Source of the DNA: Tilletiaria anomala UBC 951
Taxonomy: Eukaryota; Basidiomycota; Exobasidiomycetes; Georgefischeriales; Tilletiariaceae
Assembly (NCBI RefSeq): GCF_000711695.1
Contig: NW_013547017.1
Location: forward strand, 308,844 to 372,843
Length of the DNA stretch: 64,000 nt
Direction of reading: 5' to 3'
Part shown: positions 41,896 to 53,354 of the stretch, one piece after another
Layout of the letters: every line of letters starts with the position of its first letter
Numbering within the stretch: position 1 is the stretch's first letter
Position numbers and translations under genes: made by a program
The notes under the pieces: generated by a model
Seen by the model: the letters and a program-made list of their open reading frames with translations, nothing else
Database searches by the model: none
Told to the model about the DNA's origin: nothing

Positions 41896-44838
41896 TTATG
41901 TAGCGATCTCCCGCATTTTCGACTGCTGCTGTGTTGAGTCGACTGCCTTCACGCTCGTGATGCTGCGAACCAGCTCCCACTCGTGCTGCTTGAGATCAAG
42001 CTGATAGCACTCGAACGTCGTCAAGATGCCATTCACTGCATCTCTCAGCGCTAGAAGACTCGGTTCGACGCTCGCTTGCCACTGCGCCACCAACCGCCCT
42101 TCTTCAGTCTCTTCGCTTGGCGTATTCGATGGGTTAGAGCCATCAGCATCGCGAGCCTGATCTTTCTTTCGAGCGTCTTGCAGGATCACATGCCACCAAT
42201 CCTCTATCGCCTTGAGCGTCTCGGCGCAGCTGACAACGATGGCAGGTAAGTCTTTCTGCACAGTCCCGTACTCATCCTCGTGTAAGCTCGCCGTCGCCAG
42301 GCTCGTCAGCGCCACGGTGGCCCAGATGAACAGCGCATCGTCTCCACCTCCACCGCCGGCTCCTGTGAATACTTCATTGCGCACCAGGAGCGCAGGCGAT
42401 GGCTCAAATGCCCAGCTCGCAAAGGCAGATAGCGAGCGCAGGACAGGCGTGGATGCGAGCCGCTTGCGCTGTGCGGGCGGCAACGCAGACCAGAAGCTGA
42501 CCGACACCTTGTGCAAACCACGCGCGACGGTGCTAGCGTCGATCCGCTGGACAGGCGACACAATTTGCGCTTTGGCACTAACTTTCGCAGAGCCTTGAGC
42601 GACAGCCGAGGCAGCCTGGCCTGTGAGGGACCCTCCAGCGGGTGCAAGCTTGTGCGACACATCATCATCATCAGCAGCAGTAATACTTCTGCTGGAATAT
42701 GATGTAGAGAGGGTGGCTTTGGGTGTGCTCGGCCCTGAAGAAGCACCTTGTTGCGCATCTGCTGCCAGACGATCCCACACTGTGAGATGCGGTTGCTGAA
42801 TGATATTGGTGTCAGAGCTCTTGAGCATGCTCTTCATCTGTGGACTCGAAGTGGTCACCGCCCTGCCCTGAGACGAGGTGTCGGCCTTTGCTCCGCTCTG
42901 TGGCGCAGATGGCGGTGTTGAAGGGGTGCCCCTGCTCGCTGCCCACGCCTTTTGCCTCTCCAATACCTGGAGACATTGCCCAACAACCACATTCCACGCG
43001 TTGCCGCTGTTGGAGCCGGCCAAGTACGCCGCTCTGCGAGGTGTACCAATGGGTGAGGCTAACGCGCTGGTGCTGCCACTAGTAGCGACGCCCATGTTGC
43101 TCAGTGTACTGGTCGGTGTCGCAGCGGAAAACAATGGTCTTGCCGCGAGCGGCCGCGTACCCATTGCACTAAGATCGCGGAAGATGGCTTTGCGCCGCAC
43201 TGCGTCGGAGCGTGCGAGCATGCTCAGCTCCGCAAACGCGAAGTGTGCATAGTATCCGCACCCTTGCGACGGTGATGATGAGGTTCCGAGTAAGCTCTGC
43301 ACCAGACATTTGGTGGGGTCTTTGGAAAATTGTGAGAGCGCTGCCGGATGCGTCGCATAGACCTGCCACAAGCCCTGCGCGACGGCCCATGTCAGCGCTA
43401 TAGCGAGATGCAGCGCTAGCACTGATATGATGAAAGTTGGTGTGAAAAAGACGTGTCGGAAGGAGGGAATGAGCAGAACGCGCAGTGGCGAGCGTAAGCC
43501 GATGGCGTGAAGCACGGCGTTGTACAGCGACCGACGGAACAGGCCGTACAGCAGCAGCTGCGCCGCGCTCGTCAAGAGCGACTTGACCACCGCGGTCTGC
43601 ACAAGGCGACGAGAGCCGACGAGCGTTTCGCAAAGCCTGGCCGAGATGGAGGTGTCGACCGAGTCTGCGTCAAAACTTGGCATGGAAAGCGTCCACCATC
43701 CGCCTTTTTTGGCGCTTCCGCCTTGACGCCTTGCAGCTGCAAGAGGCTCCAGGAGGCTATCCAGCAGACTATACAGTCCTCCGAAGAAGAAAGTAGATAC
43801 GAGCAGGTAGAAGACATGCTCATTTGGGCGGAACTGGCCAGGTCGTTTGGGGACCTCAAGCCTGGCATCCCAGGGTGAAAAATTGGCAGAAACAGGCATG
43901 TACAGTAAAAGGCAGAGCCAAATGCTGAGAGCAAAGACTGAAGCGCAGAGCGACGCCAAGAGCACAGAGGCCAACGTCCTGCCGGAAATAAGGACGTTGA
44001 CCGCATATGACGCCGGAGAAGCTTTGGCTAGCCCCAGTGAGTCTTTGGTTGAAGCGGCCGTCTCCGTTTGCTCGCCGCGGTTGACACTCCACTTGGCTGC
44101 GACGAGAAGAGGCAGTACGCCGAGTGACCAGATGGCAGCTGTGGTGAAAAGATTACTTGGAGCGAGCAGCCCAGCGCCTTCGCTTCCATCGCTGTGATAA
44201 CCAAAGAAAAAGAAGCGCAGTGGCGATAAGAGAGGTGCGAAGGGTGAGGAGGACAGGCTTGCGAGGAGGTATGTCAGCAGCACATGTGTCGAGAGCAGCG
44301 AGAGGGCGTAGATCCGTTTTAGCCGATTGGCCATGAGGATCTGCAAGAGTGAGGTAGTACAGCCAGTCAGCCTCATCTGAGCACACAGCCAATTAGCCAA
44401 TCCTGAAGGACGCCAACGCACTTTGACCAGCGCACTGTGGGTTCGATTTCCATCTCCTACATTCCTTGGGCTTGCATTGAGAAAGCCTGATCCTGAACTT
44501 GCCGTGGCAACGGTGCCTGTAGCTGCCACCACATTTGCTGTGAAAGAGGCTGTATGTCGGACAGCAGACCCAGTAGTGGAAGCCGTGCCCTCCCTCTTGG
44601 ACGACGCGGTGAAAACGCTGGCGGCTGCACCGTTGCTCGCGCCGATTGTCGTGCCGCTCGTTGCCAGGGGCGAATTGCCGTGCGTGAATGAAGAAGAGCC
44701 GAGGCTGCTGCGCCCTTTGAAGCCGGTTCTGCGAATGACGCCTTGTTGGGCAGCAGCGGCGCCAGCGGCCGGTGTAGTGGGGGTCGAATGTACCGAGAGG
44801 GAGGCGGCGGGCCGAAAGGGCGAATTGCTCATCGCCAT
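41896..44838 (-). CDS. NDC1: Nuclear pore membrane protein Ndc1
   Basis: Ndc1 anchors nuclear pores, and in yeasts spindle pole bodies, in the nuclear envelope. The ATG at 44838 starts MAMSNSPFRPAASLSVHSTP. An in-frame 81-nt intron lies at 44421-44341; spliced sequence reads SALVKILMANRLKRIYALSL, which matches the family start of the membrane region. About six transmembrane helices follow (for example LSTHVLLTYLLASL, LLASLCASVFALSIWLCLLL, FYLLVSTFFFGGLYSLLDSL, FTPTFIISVLALHLAIALTW). The C-terminal soluble half includes the family segment GYYAHFAFAELSMLARSDAV and a Ser-rich linker. Predicted length is about 953 residues, long compared with yeast Ndc1 (about 650) because of linker and N-terminal expansions. 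Confidence 0.8.
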   Translation of the reverse strand: MAMSNSPFRPAASLSVHSTPTTPAAGAAAAQQGVIRRTGFKGRSSLGSSSFTHGNSPLATSGTTIGASNGAAASVFTASSKREGTASTTGSAVRHTASFTANVVAATGTVATASSGSGFLNASPRNVGDGNRTHSALVKVRWRPSGLANWLCAQMRLTGCTTSLLQILMANRLKRIYALSLLSTHVLLTYLLASLSSSPFAPLLSPLRFFFFGYHSDGSEGAGLLAPSNLFTTAAIWSLGVLPLLVAAKWSVNRGEQTETAASTKDSLGLAKASPASYAVNVLISGRTLASVLLASLCASVFALSIWLCLLLYMPVSANFSPWDARLEVPKRPGQFRPNEHVFYLLVSTFFFGGLYSLLDSLLEPLAAARRQGGSAKKGGWWTLSMPSFDADSVDTSISARLCETLVGSRRLVQTAVVKSLLTSAAQLLLYGLFRRSLYNAVLHAIGLRSPLRVLLIPSFRHVFFTPTFIISVLALHLAIALTWAVAQGLWQVYATHPAALSQFSKDPTKCLVQSLLGTSSSPSQGCGYYAHFAFAELSMLARSDAVRRKAIFRDLSAMGTRPLAARPLFSAATPTSTLSNMGVATSGSTSALASPIGTPRRAAYLAGSNSGNAWNVVVGQCLQVLERQKAWAASRGTPSTPPSAPQSGAKADTSSQGRAVTTSSPQMKSMLKSSDTNIIQQPHLTVWDRLAADAQQGASSGPSTPKATLSTSYSSRSITAADDDDVSHKLAPAGGSLTGQAASAVAQGSAKVSAKAQIVSPVQRIDASTVARGLHKVSVSFWSALPPAQRKRLASTPVLRSLSAFASWAFEPSPALLVRNEVFTGAGGGGGDDALFIWATVALTSLATASLHEDEYGTVQKDLPAIVVSCAETLKAIEDWWHVILQDARKKDQARDADGSNPSNTPSEETEEGRLVAQWQASVEPSLLALRDAVNGILTTFECYQLDLKQHEWELVRSITSVKAVDSTQQQSKMREIAT

Positions 44839-45390
44839 GCTCTTTCGTTCTCTCCTTTCCCCCTCTCCCCTGTCGTTTGCTAGACAGATTCTGCACGTGG
44901 CCAGCAGGGTGTACAAGACGATAGCTGGTCTGCGTCGGCCCCGTCCGATGATTGGGTGATGGAAGCAAAAACGATGGGAGGAGGATGTTGGAATTGAGGG
45001 TGTTGGTTGCTTCTCGGCAGTTGGAACGATGAAGACTGCTGCAATGCCTCGCGAAGAGAAACTCGCACGTGTCGACAACGATGTGCCTCTCAAAGAGAGG
45101 CTCTCTCTTCTCTTCCATCTCCTCCCACCTTACCTCGTCCTCCCGCCGTCATCGCATCGCCCAGGCAGCTGTCTCGCCCCAGCGCAGAGGGTGTCAGCGC
45201 TGTCAAGTCCTTTTCCCTGTCGAGCGATCGATTCCGAGGAAATAGCACTGCCACCGCCGCTGAGAGTGAGCGCTGAGCGTAGCTATCACCTGTTTACTGT
45301 CTGACGAGCGAACGAGCTATTCGCAAAAGCCGGATCTGCTGGCCAGTAGGACCTGACGGAAACGCCAGGAGCAAATTATCTTTAGAAAAG
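44839..45390. promoter_or_regulatory. Divergent promoter, NDC1 and casein kinase 2 beta
   Basis: About 550 bases between divergent genes. Open frames here (for example 45007-45304) are not supported. It includes the untranslated first exon of the casein kinase gene. Confidence 0.4.
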
Positions 45391-46967
45391 AGTAAGTGTT
45401 TGCATGCGCCTCTATAGCATGCGATCAACAATGTGCGTATGTCTCAGTGCTCCCCTCCCCCTCCCCCTCTGCAGTGGACGACCTGTCGACTGGATCCTCT
45501 GACTATGTTGCCAACAACTGGATCACATGGTACCTCGCCCTCAAAGGCAACGAGTACTTTTGCGAAGTCGACGAAGACTACATCTTGGATCGCTTCAACC
45601 TGACCGGCCTCAACGCCGAGGTCCAAAACTACCCGCAAGCGTTGGATCTCATAACCGATGCACCAGGTCTGTTTGCATGAACAAGTATTTACTCAATGAC
45701 TGTTGGGGGCGTGTGACTCACTCCTCCCCTTCTTACCGGCTTTGACTCCCTTTTGATCTACACGCTTGTAGATGAAGCATACGAGGACGCAAGAGAGCAT
45801 ATTGAAGCACAGGGGCGGCTTCTCTATGGGCTCGTGCATGCGCGGTACATTCTAACCACCCGCGGCCTGGCCAAGATGGTGAGCATATAGCGCCATCGCT
45901 TTCATCTCTTTCCGTCTCTGACCCTTTGCATATACATCACTATCTGCCACCGCAGGTGGAAAAGTACAAGCGAGCGGATTTCGGGCGTTGCCCACGCGTT
46001 CTCTGCTATGGACAACAGCTGTTGCCAGTCGGTTTATCTGACCTTCCATTTCAAAAAGCTGTCAAGCTGTTCTGTCCGCGTTGCGAAGACATTTACAGTC
46101 CCAAGAGCAGCCGGCACGGGACAATCGATGGGGCTTTCTTCGGTAGCACATTCCCGCACATGCTGGTGAGCGTCGCAATTGGAGGGCCATTCCGCGCGGA
46201 GAACATTTGGCTGATCCTGGACAACACAATTGCAGTTCATGGTATACCCCCATCTGCTACCCTCCAAGCAACCCGGCGCACCCTCTCCTTTTGTCCTCGG
46301 CTCATCCTCTGCACAAGCAGCAGCTGCTGCTGCACGCGGTGGGGACTCGATGGATACATGGGGAACAGGCGATGCCTCTATGGCTGGCGGCAACGAGCGT
46401 GAGCCAGGCAATAGCGTTGGTGCGCTTTCGGCCACAGGCCCGCAAGGAAATACAGCAGGGGCCGGCAGCGCAAGTGCGACAAGCAGCAGCGGTGGTGGGT
46501 CGACCGTCTCAGCGGCATCCAAAGTTGAGCGCTACCGGCCGCGGATTTTTGGCTTCCCTGTCCACGAGGCGAGCGTCCTGCAAAAGTGGCAGGAGAAGCA
46601 GCGGGATCGGCAGATTGAAAACCTCGAGCGCGTCGAGCGCGAAGCGCTCGCAGCCGCGGCGGCTGCACACGGAGGCGCAGGCACTCGAGGTGGCAGCGGT
46701 GTGCACAGCCATGCAAGTGCCGTGATGGGCGTTAACAACGCAAGGCGTGCGGCCGCACAGGCTACCGCGGCAGCTGCTCAGGCGGCTGCGACTGCCACAG
46801 GCTTCACCCCGACGGGCAAGAGTGTCAGTGCTGGCACTGGTGGGGTAGGTGCCCAGCAGCAAACTCCGACGATATCCCCAAATCCGGCAGCAGCAACAGC
46901 ACCGGCATCGGCATCGGCGTTAGCATCACCAGCAGCAATCGACAGCACTGCGAGCCCGAAAGCGTAG
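45391..46967 (+). CDS. CKB1: Casein kinase 2 regulatory (beta) subunit, start codon split by an intron
   Basis: CK2 beta dimerises and organises the CK2 holoenzyme. No ATG opens the first recognisable block. The intron 45392-45474 (GTAAGT to TGCAG) joins A at 45391 to TG at 45475-45476, giving [29 protein letters not shown]. Further exons: to 45666, 45772-45878, 45956-46165 and 46236-46967. Family motifs: [38 protein letters not shown], the zinc-binding CPRVLC ... [39 protein letters not shown], and [13 protein letters not shown]. Between the last two there is a Ser/Gly/Ala-rich insert of about 100 residues, and the C-terminus has a further 140-residue Ala-rich extension. Both are absent from typical members (about 215-280 residues). 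Confidence 0.9.
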
Positions 46968-47495
46968 GGTGCCAGGGGCTCATCGAGGTTTTTTTTTTCA
47001 TAAAAGGAATCACACTCTCGTATTGCACACAGTCGTTCTGTCCTGATGGGGTGGCTTTGACTGGGGAGAGTCAGCAATGTTTTATCTCGAGATGGGTCTT
47101 TCATGACCAATGCAAAATTCCCATCCTGCGCTTTCTCCATCTGATTGCAGCGGGGTTGTTTGCTTCGAGCTTCGACGTCTCAGCGTAGCAAACGAAAAGC
47201 TTGAGGGGCGCACTCGTGCATATTCAGCTTGATCATGAGTCATTGTTTGCCGTGTTCTACGGACCCTATGGGACACGAGTTACGACGAGATGTCTTTCTG
47301 CATTCCGCGCGCATCGCATGCTTCGCAATTGGAAACATCACATTGATTCGCCTATTGGTGAAGGATTTGACGTTTCGAGCCTTCAATTCAAATTCTGCAA
47401 TTCTACACCTTCATACACACACACTGTGCAAGTAACATCGGCTGTTATATGCTGGAATTGTATGCAGTAGCTCCTGTGGTCAACAAGGGGAAACG
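46968..47495. other. Intergenic region, nothing recognised
   Basis: About 530 bases with the 3' end of casein kinase 2 beta, including a T run near 46989-46997, and the promoter of the phosphatase gene. Confidence 0.4.
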
Positions 47496-49600
47496 ATGCC
47501 GGCCAAGCGACGCGATTCAGACGAGCGCAGTGGCAGCGACGATGCCGAAGGCGAAGCATTGATCCTGCACCGTCTCTCCTCCGACCGTCTTGGCCGGCCT
47601 TACATTGCCAGCATACCGACGGATGGCGCAGAGGGCGGCTCAGCATACAGTAGAAAAGCGGAGGACGCAGTTCCGGCAGGTACGGACGGGTATGGCACTG
47701 ACGATGATGATGACGAGGTCGGCGATCTTGAGCGCGGATTTGCGCCTCGGAAGCGCCCCTCAAGTGCAGGAGGAGGGGAAAGTGGCAAAGTAACAGCCTC
47801 CCAGCTGGCTGACAGGCTGGAATACGCATCTGCTGGCTTGTCTCGAAAGCAAGCTGTTGAAGAAGAAGATGACAAGCTTGGGCGACCGACGTGGCTGCGG
47901 CGCACGTCGCGAGTTGCCAGAAGGTCACCTCGTGCACGCATCTGTCTTGCATGCCTGGCAGTCTTCTTTGCAGTCGCTGTCTTTTCAATTGTGTTCGCCC
48001 CAGGTCTGCGTACAACGCGAGAGCGCATCAAGGGTTACGTCAAAGGGTTGCAATTCAACGGCAATGCAAGCGTGCAAGGCGAGAATTGGTACTTGGGCTA
48101 TCCAGGCCCGACGCAGACGGGCCAAGCGCCAGGATGGGCAACAGGGGCATCACTCCCGGCTGGAGTCACTGCAGCTACCCCTACGCGAGGCAGCAGCCCC
48201 ATACAGACTGCCGTTGCTGGCTTTGAAAGCAAGATATTCAAGCCGTTCGAGCACATGGGCCCGCTTACACCATATCGGTCATCGTACGGCCATGGCGTCG
48301 ACGACACTGTGCATCGGGACATCAGCTCATTAGAGGGGGGCACTTGCAAGCTCGAGCAGGTGCACATTCTTCACAGAGTGAGTTCCCATTTGCTCAGCTG
48401 TTTCCCTGATCTTGAGCTGACTTGATCTACCGTTGCGCTCGCCTAAAGCACGGCTCCCGGTATCCCACTACTGGCTCGCCTGCCGAACTCGTTCGCAAAT
48501 TCCTAGACCAATCACCTCGGCCTACATTCACCGGGCCTTTAAGCTTCATCAACTCGTATAAGTACCGTCTGGGTTCCGAGTTGCTCACACCAGTAGGACG
48601 ACAGCAGCTATACGATTCGGGTGTGCATGCTGCCATTGAGTACGGTTCACTAGCGGAGGCAGATTTGTCTGACAATGGCAGCAGGCTGTTCGTTCGAGCG
48701 GGTTCCCAACGCCGTATCGTTGACTCAGCCCTCAGCTGGATGCAGGGATTCTTTGGTACCTATGAATGGCGTAATCACACGGAGCTGCAGGTTCAGATCG
48801 AGGCCCCTTCCTTTAACAGCACACTGGCGAGCAACTTTGCTTGCCCGACTTATGGTCAACCGTGGACAATGCCAGGGCGGAACATGACGCTCAACTTCAT
48901 CGACAAATACCTCGCTTCTGCCAAACAAAGGTTATCGCGGCATGTACAGGGCAGCAAGGTACCCTTTAACGAGCGGCTCCTAAATGCCATGCAGCAGCTT
49001 TGCTCCTACGACACCGTTGCGTTTGGGCAAAGTGACTTCTGCAGCCTTTTTACTCAGCAAGAATGGGAGGACTACGAATATGCGTGGGATCTGCAGTTTT
49101 TTGGCTTCGACGGTGCAGGATCCCCAGTCGGTCGAGCACAAGGACTTGGCTGGGTGAATGAATTTATCGCTCGTCTCACCGACCGACCGTGGGATCCATC
49201 GACGCAGACGAGTGAGAACTCCACGCTGGACAGTAGCAAAGAGAAATTCCCTCTCGGCCGGCGTATTTACGCGGACTTTACGCACGATTCGATGATTATA
49301 GCCGCGCTTTCTGCGTTCGAACTTCCACAGCTGAACGAGGAGCTCAAGCAGACATCTTCGCGACGATTCAAGACGACGCAGCTGGTACCCTTTGCCGCGC
49401 GCTTCGTAGTTGAGCGCCTCGCTTGCGCCGATGGCAAGCGCTACGTGCGCTTTGTGCTCAATGACGCTGTGCTTCCTCTGACGCATTTGAAGGAATGCGC
49501 CCCGCGCGCCGATGGCATGTGCCTGCTAGAGAGTTTCTTGCAGTCGCAGCGCGATCGCTTTGCCCGCGCGCATTGGGACAATTGTATTCGAAAGCCTTGA
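47496..49600 (+). CDS. Membrane-anchored histidine acid phosphatase (phytase-like)
   Basis: Histidine acid phosphatase clade 2, hydrolysing phosphomonoesters or inositol phosphates at the cell surface or in the secretory pathway. Exons 47496-48377 and 48449-49600. The intron splits the active-site motif, giving ILHRHGSRYPTTG when joined. The proton donor HD is in DFTHDSMIIAALSAFELP. Other family segments: GPLSFINSYKYRLGSELLTP, LFVRAGSQRRIVDSALSWMQ, FNSTLASNFACPTY. Residues 1-148 are hydrophilic, acidic and low-complexity; residues 149-168 (ICLACLAVFFAVAVFSIVF) form a single membrane anchor, not a cleavable signal peptide. So it is probably a type II membrane protein with a cytosolic tail of about 148 residues. 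Several Cys could form disulfides. Confidence 0.88.
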
Positions 49601-50871
49601 CTGTCGAATTGATATACCATCACAATCTATCATTTCGTCAATCCTCTGCCCGTGTTTGCATCAATTGGCAACGCTCTGCAAACACATCGGCTTTCACAAT
49701 ATTTCACCGTAGCTCGCGCCGGCTCATGCGTTGCCAAGTTTTCTCGTGCGCTGGATTGACTGCGTTTTCCACGATGGCGTACATGTGTAGCCATCGATTG
49801 ACGTCCTATAAATTACCATAGGCTGTATAGGAAGCATTCGCATAATTGGATGAGACTACGCTTTGTGACATCTACTTGTGCCACGGCAGGCGAAGGCGTG
49901 CCTCGTAAAGTCGAAACCCTCCAAGGAACTCCAATATTGAACATTGTAAAGTTTCGGCCACCACCCTTTGGTCGTGGATGACAGGTCGATATTCGACAAT
50001 CGGCATCCATTCAGTGAGCATTTCGTGCATTTCATCGCCATCTGCTCGTTGGCGGTCTTCAGTACGTCCGCCTCAGGAGGGAATACGTCCGTCATACCCT
50101 TATGTAGGATGATGCAGGAGGCCAATCGCTCCGTCCCCAAATGACGCTAACACGACACATTGTAAAATTGCTTGATCGCTTGATCAATCATGCCCTTTGA
50201 CTCTTTGGTCCAGACCCCTTGTGCACTGGGAGCATCATGGATCTTTCCGTGCATCGTGTTGCTCTTACAACGCTGCAAAGGCTCTCCAAAAGATCCGCGT
50301 CTACAACTGCAGTTTGAGGGACAATCAATGACGTCTGAGACTGGCATATGTTCCTTTACTGACAAAAATGGTTTGCTATGCCTAGACGAGCAATGCATCA
50401 GATTAGGAGAAGTGGGCAGCAAGCGTCGCTTTCAGGGCACACTGGTGAGCTGCTGGCTTGCTTGGCTGCATCTGTACCGAGTGCAAGCACTTCGTCCTGC
50501 TACGCAGACAGGCAGTTGTCCGTCGTTCCCGGGTACTGACTGCTGTCGAGCCTAGCCTTCCCAGGGCAGCTGGCTGAATGCTTGGCGAGCTCTTCACAAA
50601 GCATAGCCCAGCACGCCGAAGCTTTTGGGCTTTGCACTAGACAATGTATGGAATGTGAGTTGAACAAAGCGCATACACATACTAGTCGTGAATGTCGAAT
50701 ACGATTACAACTTTATCAGTCCCCACGTGCGATCGCAAATGAGCGCAGAGACCTTACGTTATACAAAGGAACGCTGCTTCTCTCCTACTTCCTCTTGATC
50801 CCTGCCTCTGTCCCTTGTCTCCTGCCCTTGACCCTTTAACCCTGATGCCAGCGTAGCAACGCTCCGTCAAA
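49601..50871. other. Intergenic region, nothing recognised
   Basis: About 1.27 kb between convergent genes. A minus-strand frame near 49856-50140 contains MKCTKCSLNGCRLSNI but shows no clear domain and no start. No supported gene. Confidence 0.4.
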
Positions 50872-51651
50872 TCAAATGAGCATCTCGAGCAGCTCATCCA
50901 TGAACCAAACAGTGCCAGCCGCGAGCAACAACGTAGCGACGAGCAGCTGGATCACGCCGATGCGATGCACCATCTGCGTCCACCTCGACTGCTGATTAGG
51001 ACCGAAGTGCTGCAGATGCGAGATTGGTTTAGCGCGTGAGCGCGCAGAGTTGGCAGATGAGGCTGCGGCTGGCGCAATGCTCGTGGATGACGGTGATATT
51101 GATGATTGCAGCAACGTCGGGCTCGTGGTGATGCTGCTAAAGCTAGCTGGCTCCGTCTGCGTCTGGATCGTGAAGGTCTGACCACCGCCTCCTAAAGCTG
51201 TCGCTGCGACGGACCAGTAGCAGCTGCTGAGCGCTACGCTCACCTGCGGGCCACCCGTCTCGCTCGCTTGCAAAGCGGAGAGTGCACAAGACTCGTACGC
51301 TGCTCCAGAACCAGCAGATTGAACGCTCCCACAGATACCATTGATGCAGGGTCCATTGATGGTTGTGCTGGATGGGGGGACCATCGGATCGTCACCTGAC
51401 CCTTCAGGTATAGAAAATTGCTGATGAACACAAATGTGAATCGTTAGCTGCTTGCCCAGACAAGCACTCGTCCGACATCGGCTGCAATTTGTGCCCTCCA
51501 TTTCGGCAATAGTTGTTGGGTCCACCGTTTCATATTCTCATGCTGTTCTCACCTGGGCAGTGATAGCAGCAGCCAATAGAGACAGCCAGAATAAAGATAT
51601 GGTTGCGGCATGTCCTCTGCGCAGCTCTGGTGCGCTTGGCCTTGAAAGCAT
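50872..51651 (-). CDS. Small secreted, membrane-anchored protein of unknown function
   Basis: Exon 1 (51651-51553) encodes MLSRPSAPELRRGHAATISL then FWLSLLAAAITAQ, a signal peptide. Exon 2 (51420-50872) continues in frame after a 132-nt intron with QFSIPEGSGDDPMVPPSSTT. The mature part has six Cys near the N-terminal half (NGPCINGICG, YESCALSALQ, LSSCYW), then a Ser/Thr/Ala-rich stalk, a basic segment and a C-terminal hydrophobic helix VIQLLVATLLLAAGTVWFMD. The Ser/Thr stalk suggests O-glycosylation. The layout is that of a surface protein or plasma-membrane sensor, but I recognise no family. Confidence 0.6.
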
Positions 51652-52110
51652 CCTGCGGCTTGGGGAGTAGATTGAGCCGTCGCTGCACAGATTTGGATCT
51701 TCAACCCTTCAACTGTTTTCGCAGCGCGACGGAGCGCGAGAACAAAGAATGCGACCGAGGAAGTCACGAGTTGGGATTGCCAATGAGATAGAGTAGGAGA
51801 CGTAGCAAAGTCGAATCAAAGGATGAGATGTGGAAGGCCGAATCTAAATTGAAATGCTGTTCAGTCTTCATGCGGCTTCAAGAATGAATATGATGATGAT
51901 ATTCGCCGCGCCGGAGTTGACGGGAGACGCAAGTGAGAGAAGAGAGGGGAAAAGTCATGAGCCGACGCCAAGTCCCATCGATTTTGCCTCACACCTCCAA
52001 CGCGACGTTCGTTTGCGACATGGCAGAAAATATCTCTCCAATGTGCAGTGAGGGTGTCTCGGATACCTGACATCTTGTTGGGAACTAGTCAGAGCTCGGC
52101 GTGAAGAAGA
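51652..52110. promoter_or_regulatory. Divergent promoter region
   Basis: About 460 bases between the secreted protein gene and the Med18-like gene. No gene recognised. Confidence 0.35.
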
Positions 52111-53354
52111 ATGAGCCGTGTAGCCGGACGTGTCCAAGGCGCCCCCTCGGCTGCAGCGCAGCGCGGGACGTCATCATCTAATCAAGCACCAGGCTCAGGC
52201 ATCTATCCATCCGCATCATCTCCCACGCCTCTGCTGCTGTCATCGATAGGGACTCTCGCCCTCCCACCGTCATTTTTGCAAGAGCGCTATAAGCCATCTG
52301 AACAGCCCAAGGCTGGCTCTCGTGCTCGCGCAGCAGATGGATCGACGGATACCGAAGCCTTGACCCGTCTGCTCAATCTCATCCGCCATCTATCAAGCCT
52401 CGCGGTCGTAACACCCTCCTGCTTCTCCTGCTTTGAGAGCCTTGCAGGGAGGGTGGATGATGAGCAGCACTTTGCGAGCATTGGCAAGGGCACATCATCT
52501 TCAGCCGGGCAGACGGCCAGATGGGCGCCTGTCACCAAGGCGCGACTCGGCAGTGGGATGAGTGTCGAACGGGAAGCAGGAGGGCGATGGTGAGTTAAAG
52601 TTCTTCGTAATATCAAGCTTGACCACTTGAAAGCATGTCGCTGATAGCTGCACGCCTTTGCAGCTTTTTCACTCTTTACAAGGAGCCACTGCAATCGCGT
52701 GCATCACATCCTAGCATCTCCGTTCGCCCGTATGTTCGCACTGGCATTGCCCAGCAGCGGAAAAGGCGAATGCAGCGTGATGGGCCACTCAAAAGAGCGG
52801 ACGAAAAGGCGCTCCTGGAGACACTGCACAAGGGAAAATATTCCTCTGCTGATCCAAAGGGCTCAGCAGCGCCAGATGATTGGGCAGACGCCTGTGAGGC
52901 TCTCGGCTGGAGGTTTAAGGTACACCATATGCGACAAGGTATACGATTCATCCTTGCCTCACCAGCTTCTGTGCTCGGCAATACTTCTACTCAACACAAA
53001 CGGCCTTGGTTCTCTGAAGTGACTGTCTTTCGGTTGTTCACAACCCGCGCACCCAGAACACGACCTCTAAAGGCACAAGCTGCGACTTTGGGCAGCTCAT
53101 CCACCGCGGTCGACTCGGACGTGGTCATGAAAGATGGGGAAGGTGCAAAACCAGCAGCTCTAATCGAAGATAGGAACTCAAACGACAACGAAGAGGTTGC
53201 ACCAGGAACTGTCTTTGTGCTGTTGCGCACGACCATTCCCGTTGATGCTGCTCTCTCAGCGGGGGGCGATGATGTGCTGGATCAAGCCAAAGAGTGGACC
53301 GCCGACATTATCGCAGGTATCAAAGCGTTCGTTGTACTGCAAAAAGATGAATGA
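52111..53354 (+). CDS. Med18-like Mediator head subunit (tentative)
   Basis: Exons 52111-52589 and 52664-53354 join in frame across a 74-nt intron. The C-terminal half has WADACEALGWRFKVHHMRQG then IRFILAS and SEVTVFRLFTT, resembling the Med18/Srb5 pattern of an LG-[YW] motif followed by a KG-F strand and I-V-x-[KR]-[IL] strand. The end AKEWTADIIAGIKAFVVLQK fits the family C-terminal helix. N-terminal sequence LTRLLNLIRHLSSLAVVTPS could match the Med18 start. Med18 pairs with Med20 in the Mediator head that contacts RNA polymerase II. The similarity is weak, and the identification should be tested by profile search. Confidence 0.5.

Noticed and set aside
49856-50140. Minus-strand frame with a Cys-x2-Cys pair
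   Set aside because: It opens without ATG, has no family match, and no neighbouring exon completes a finger.
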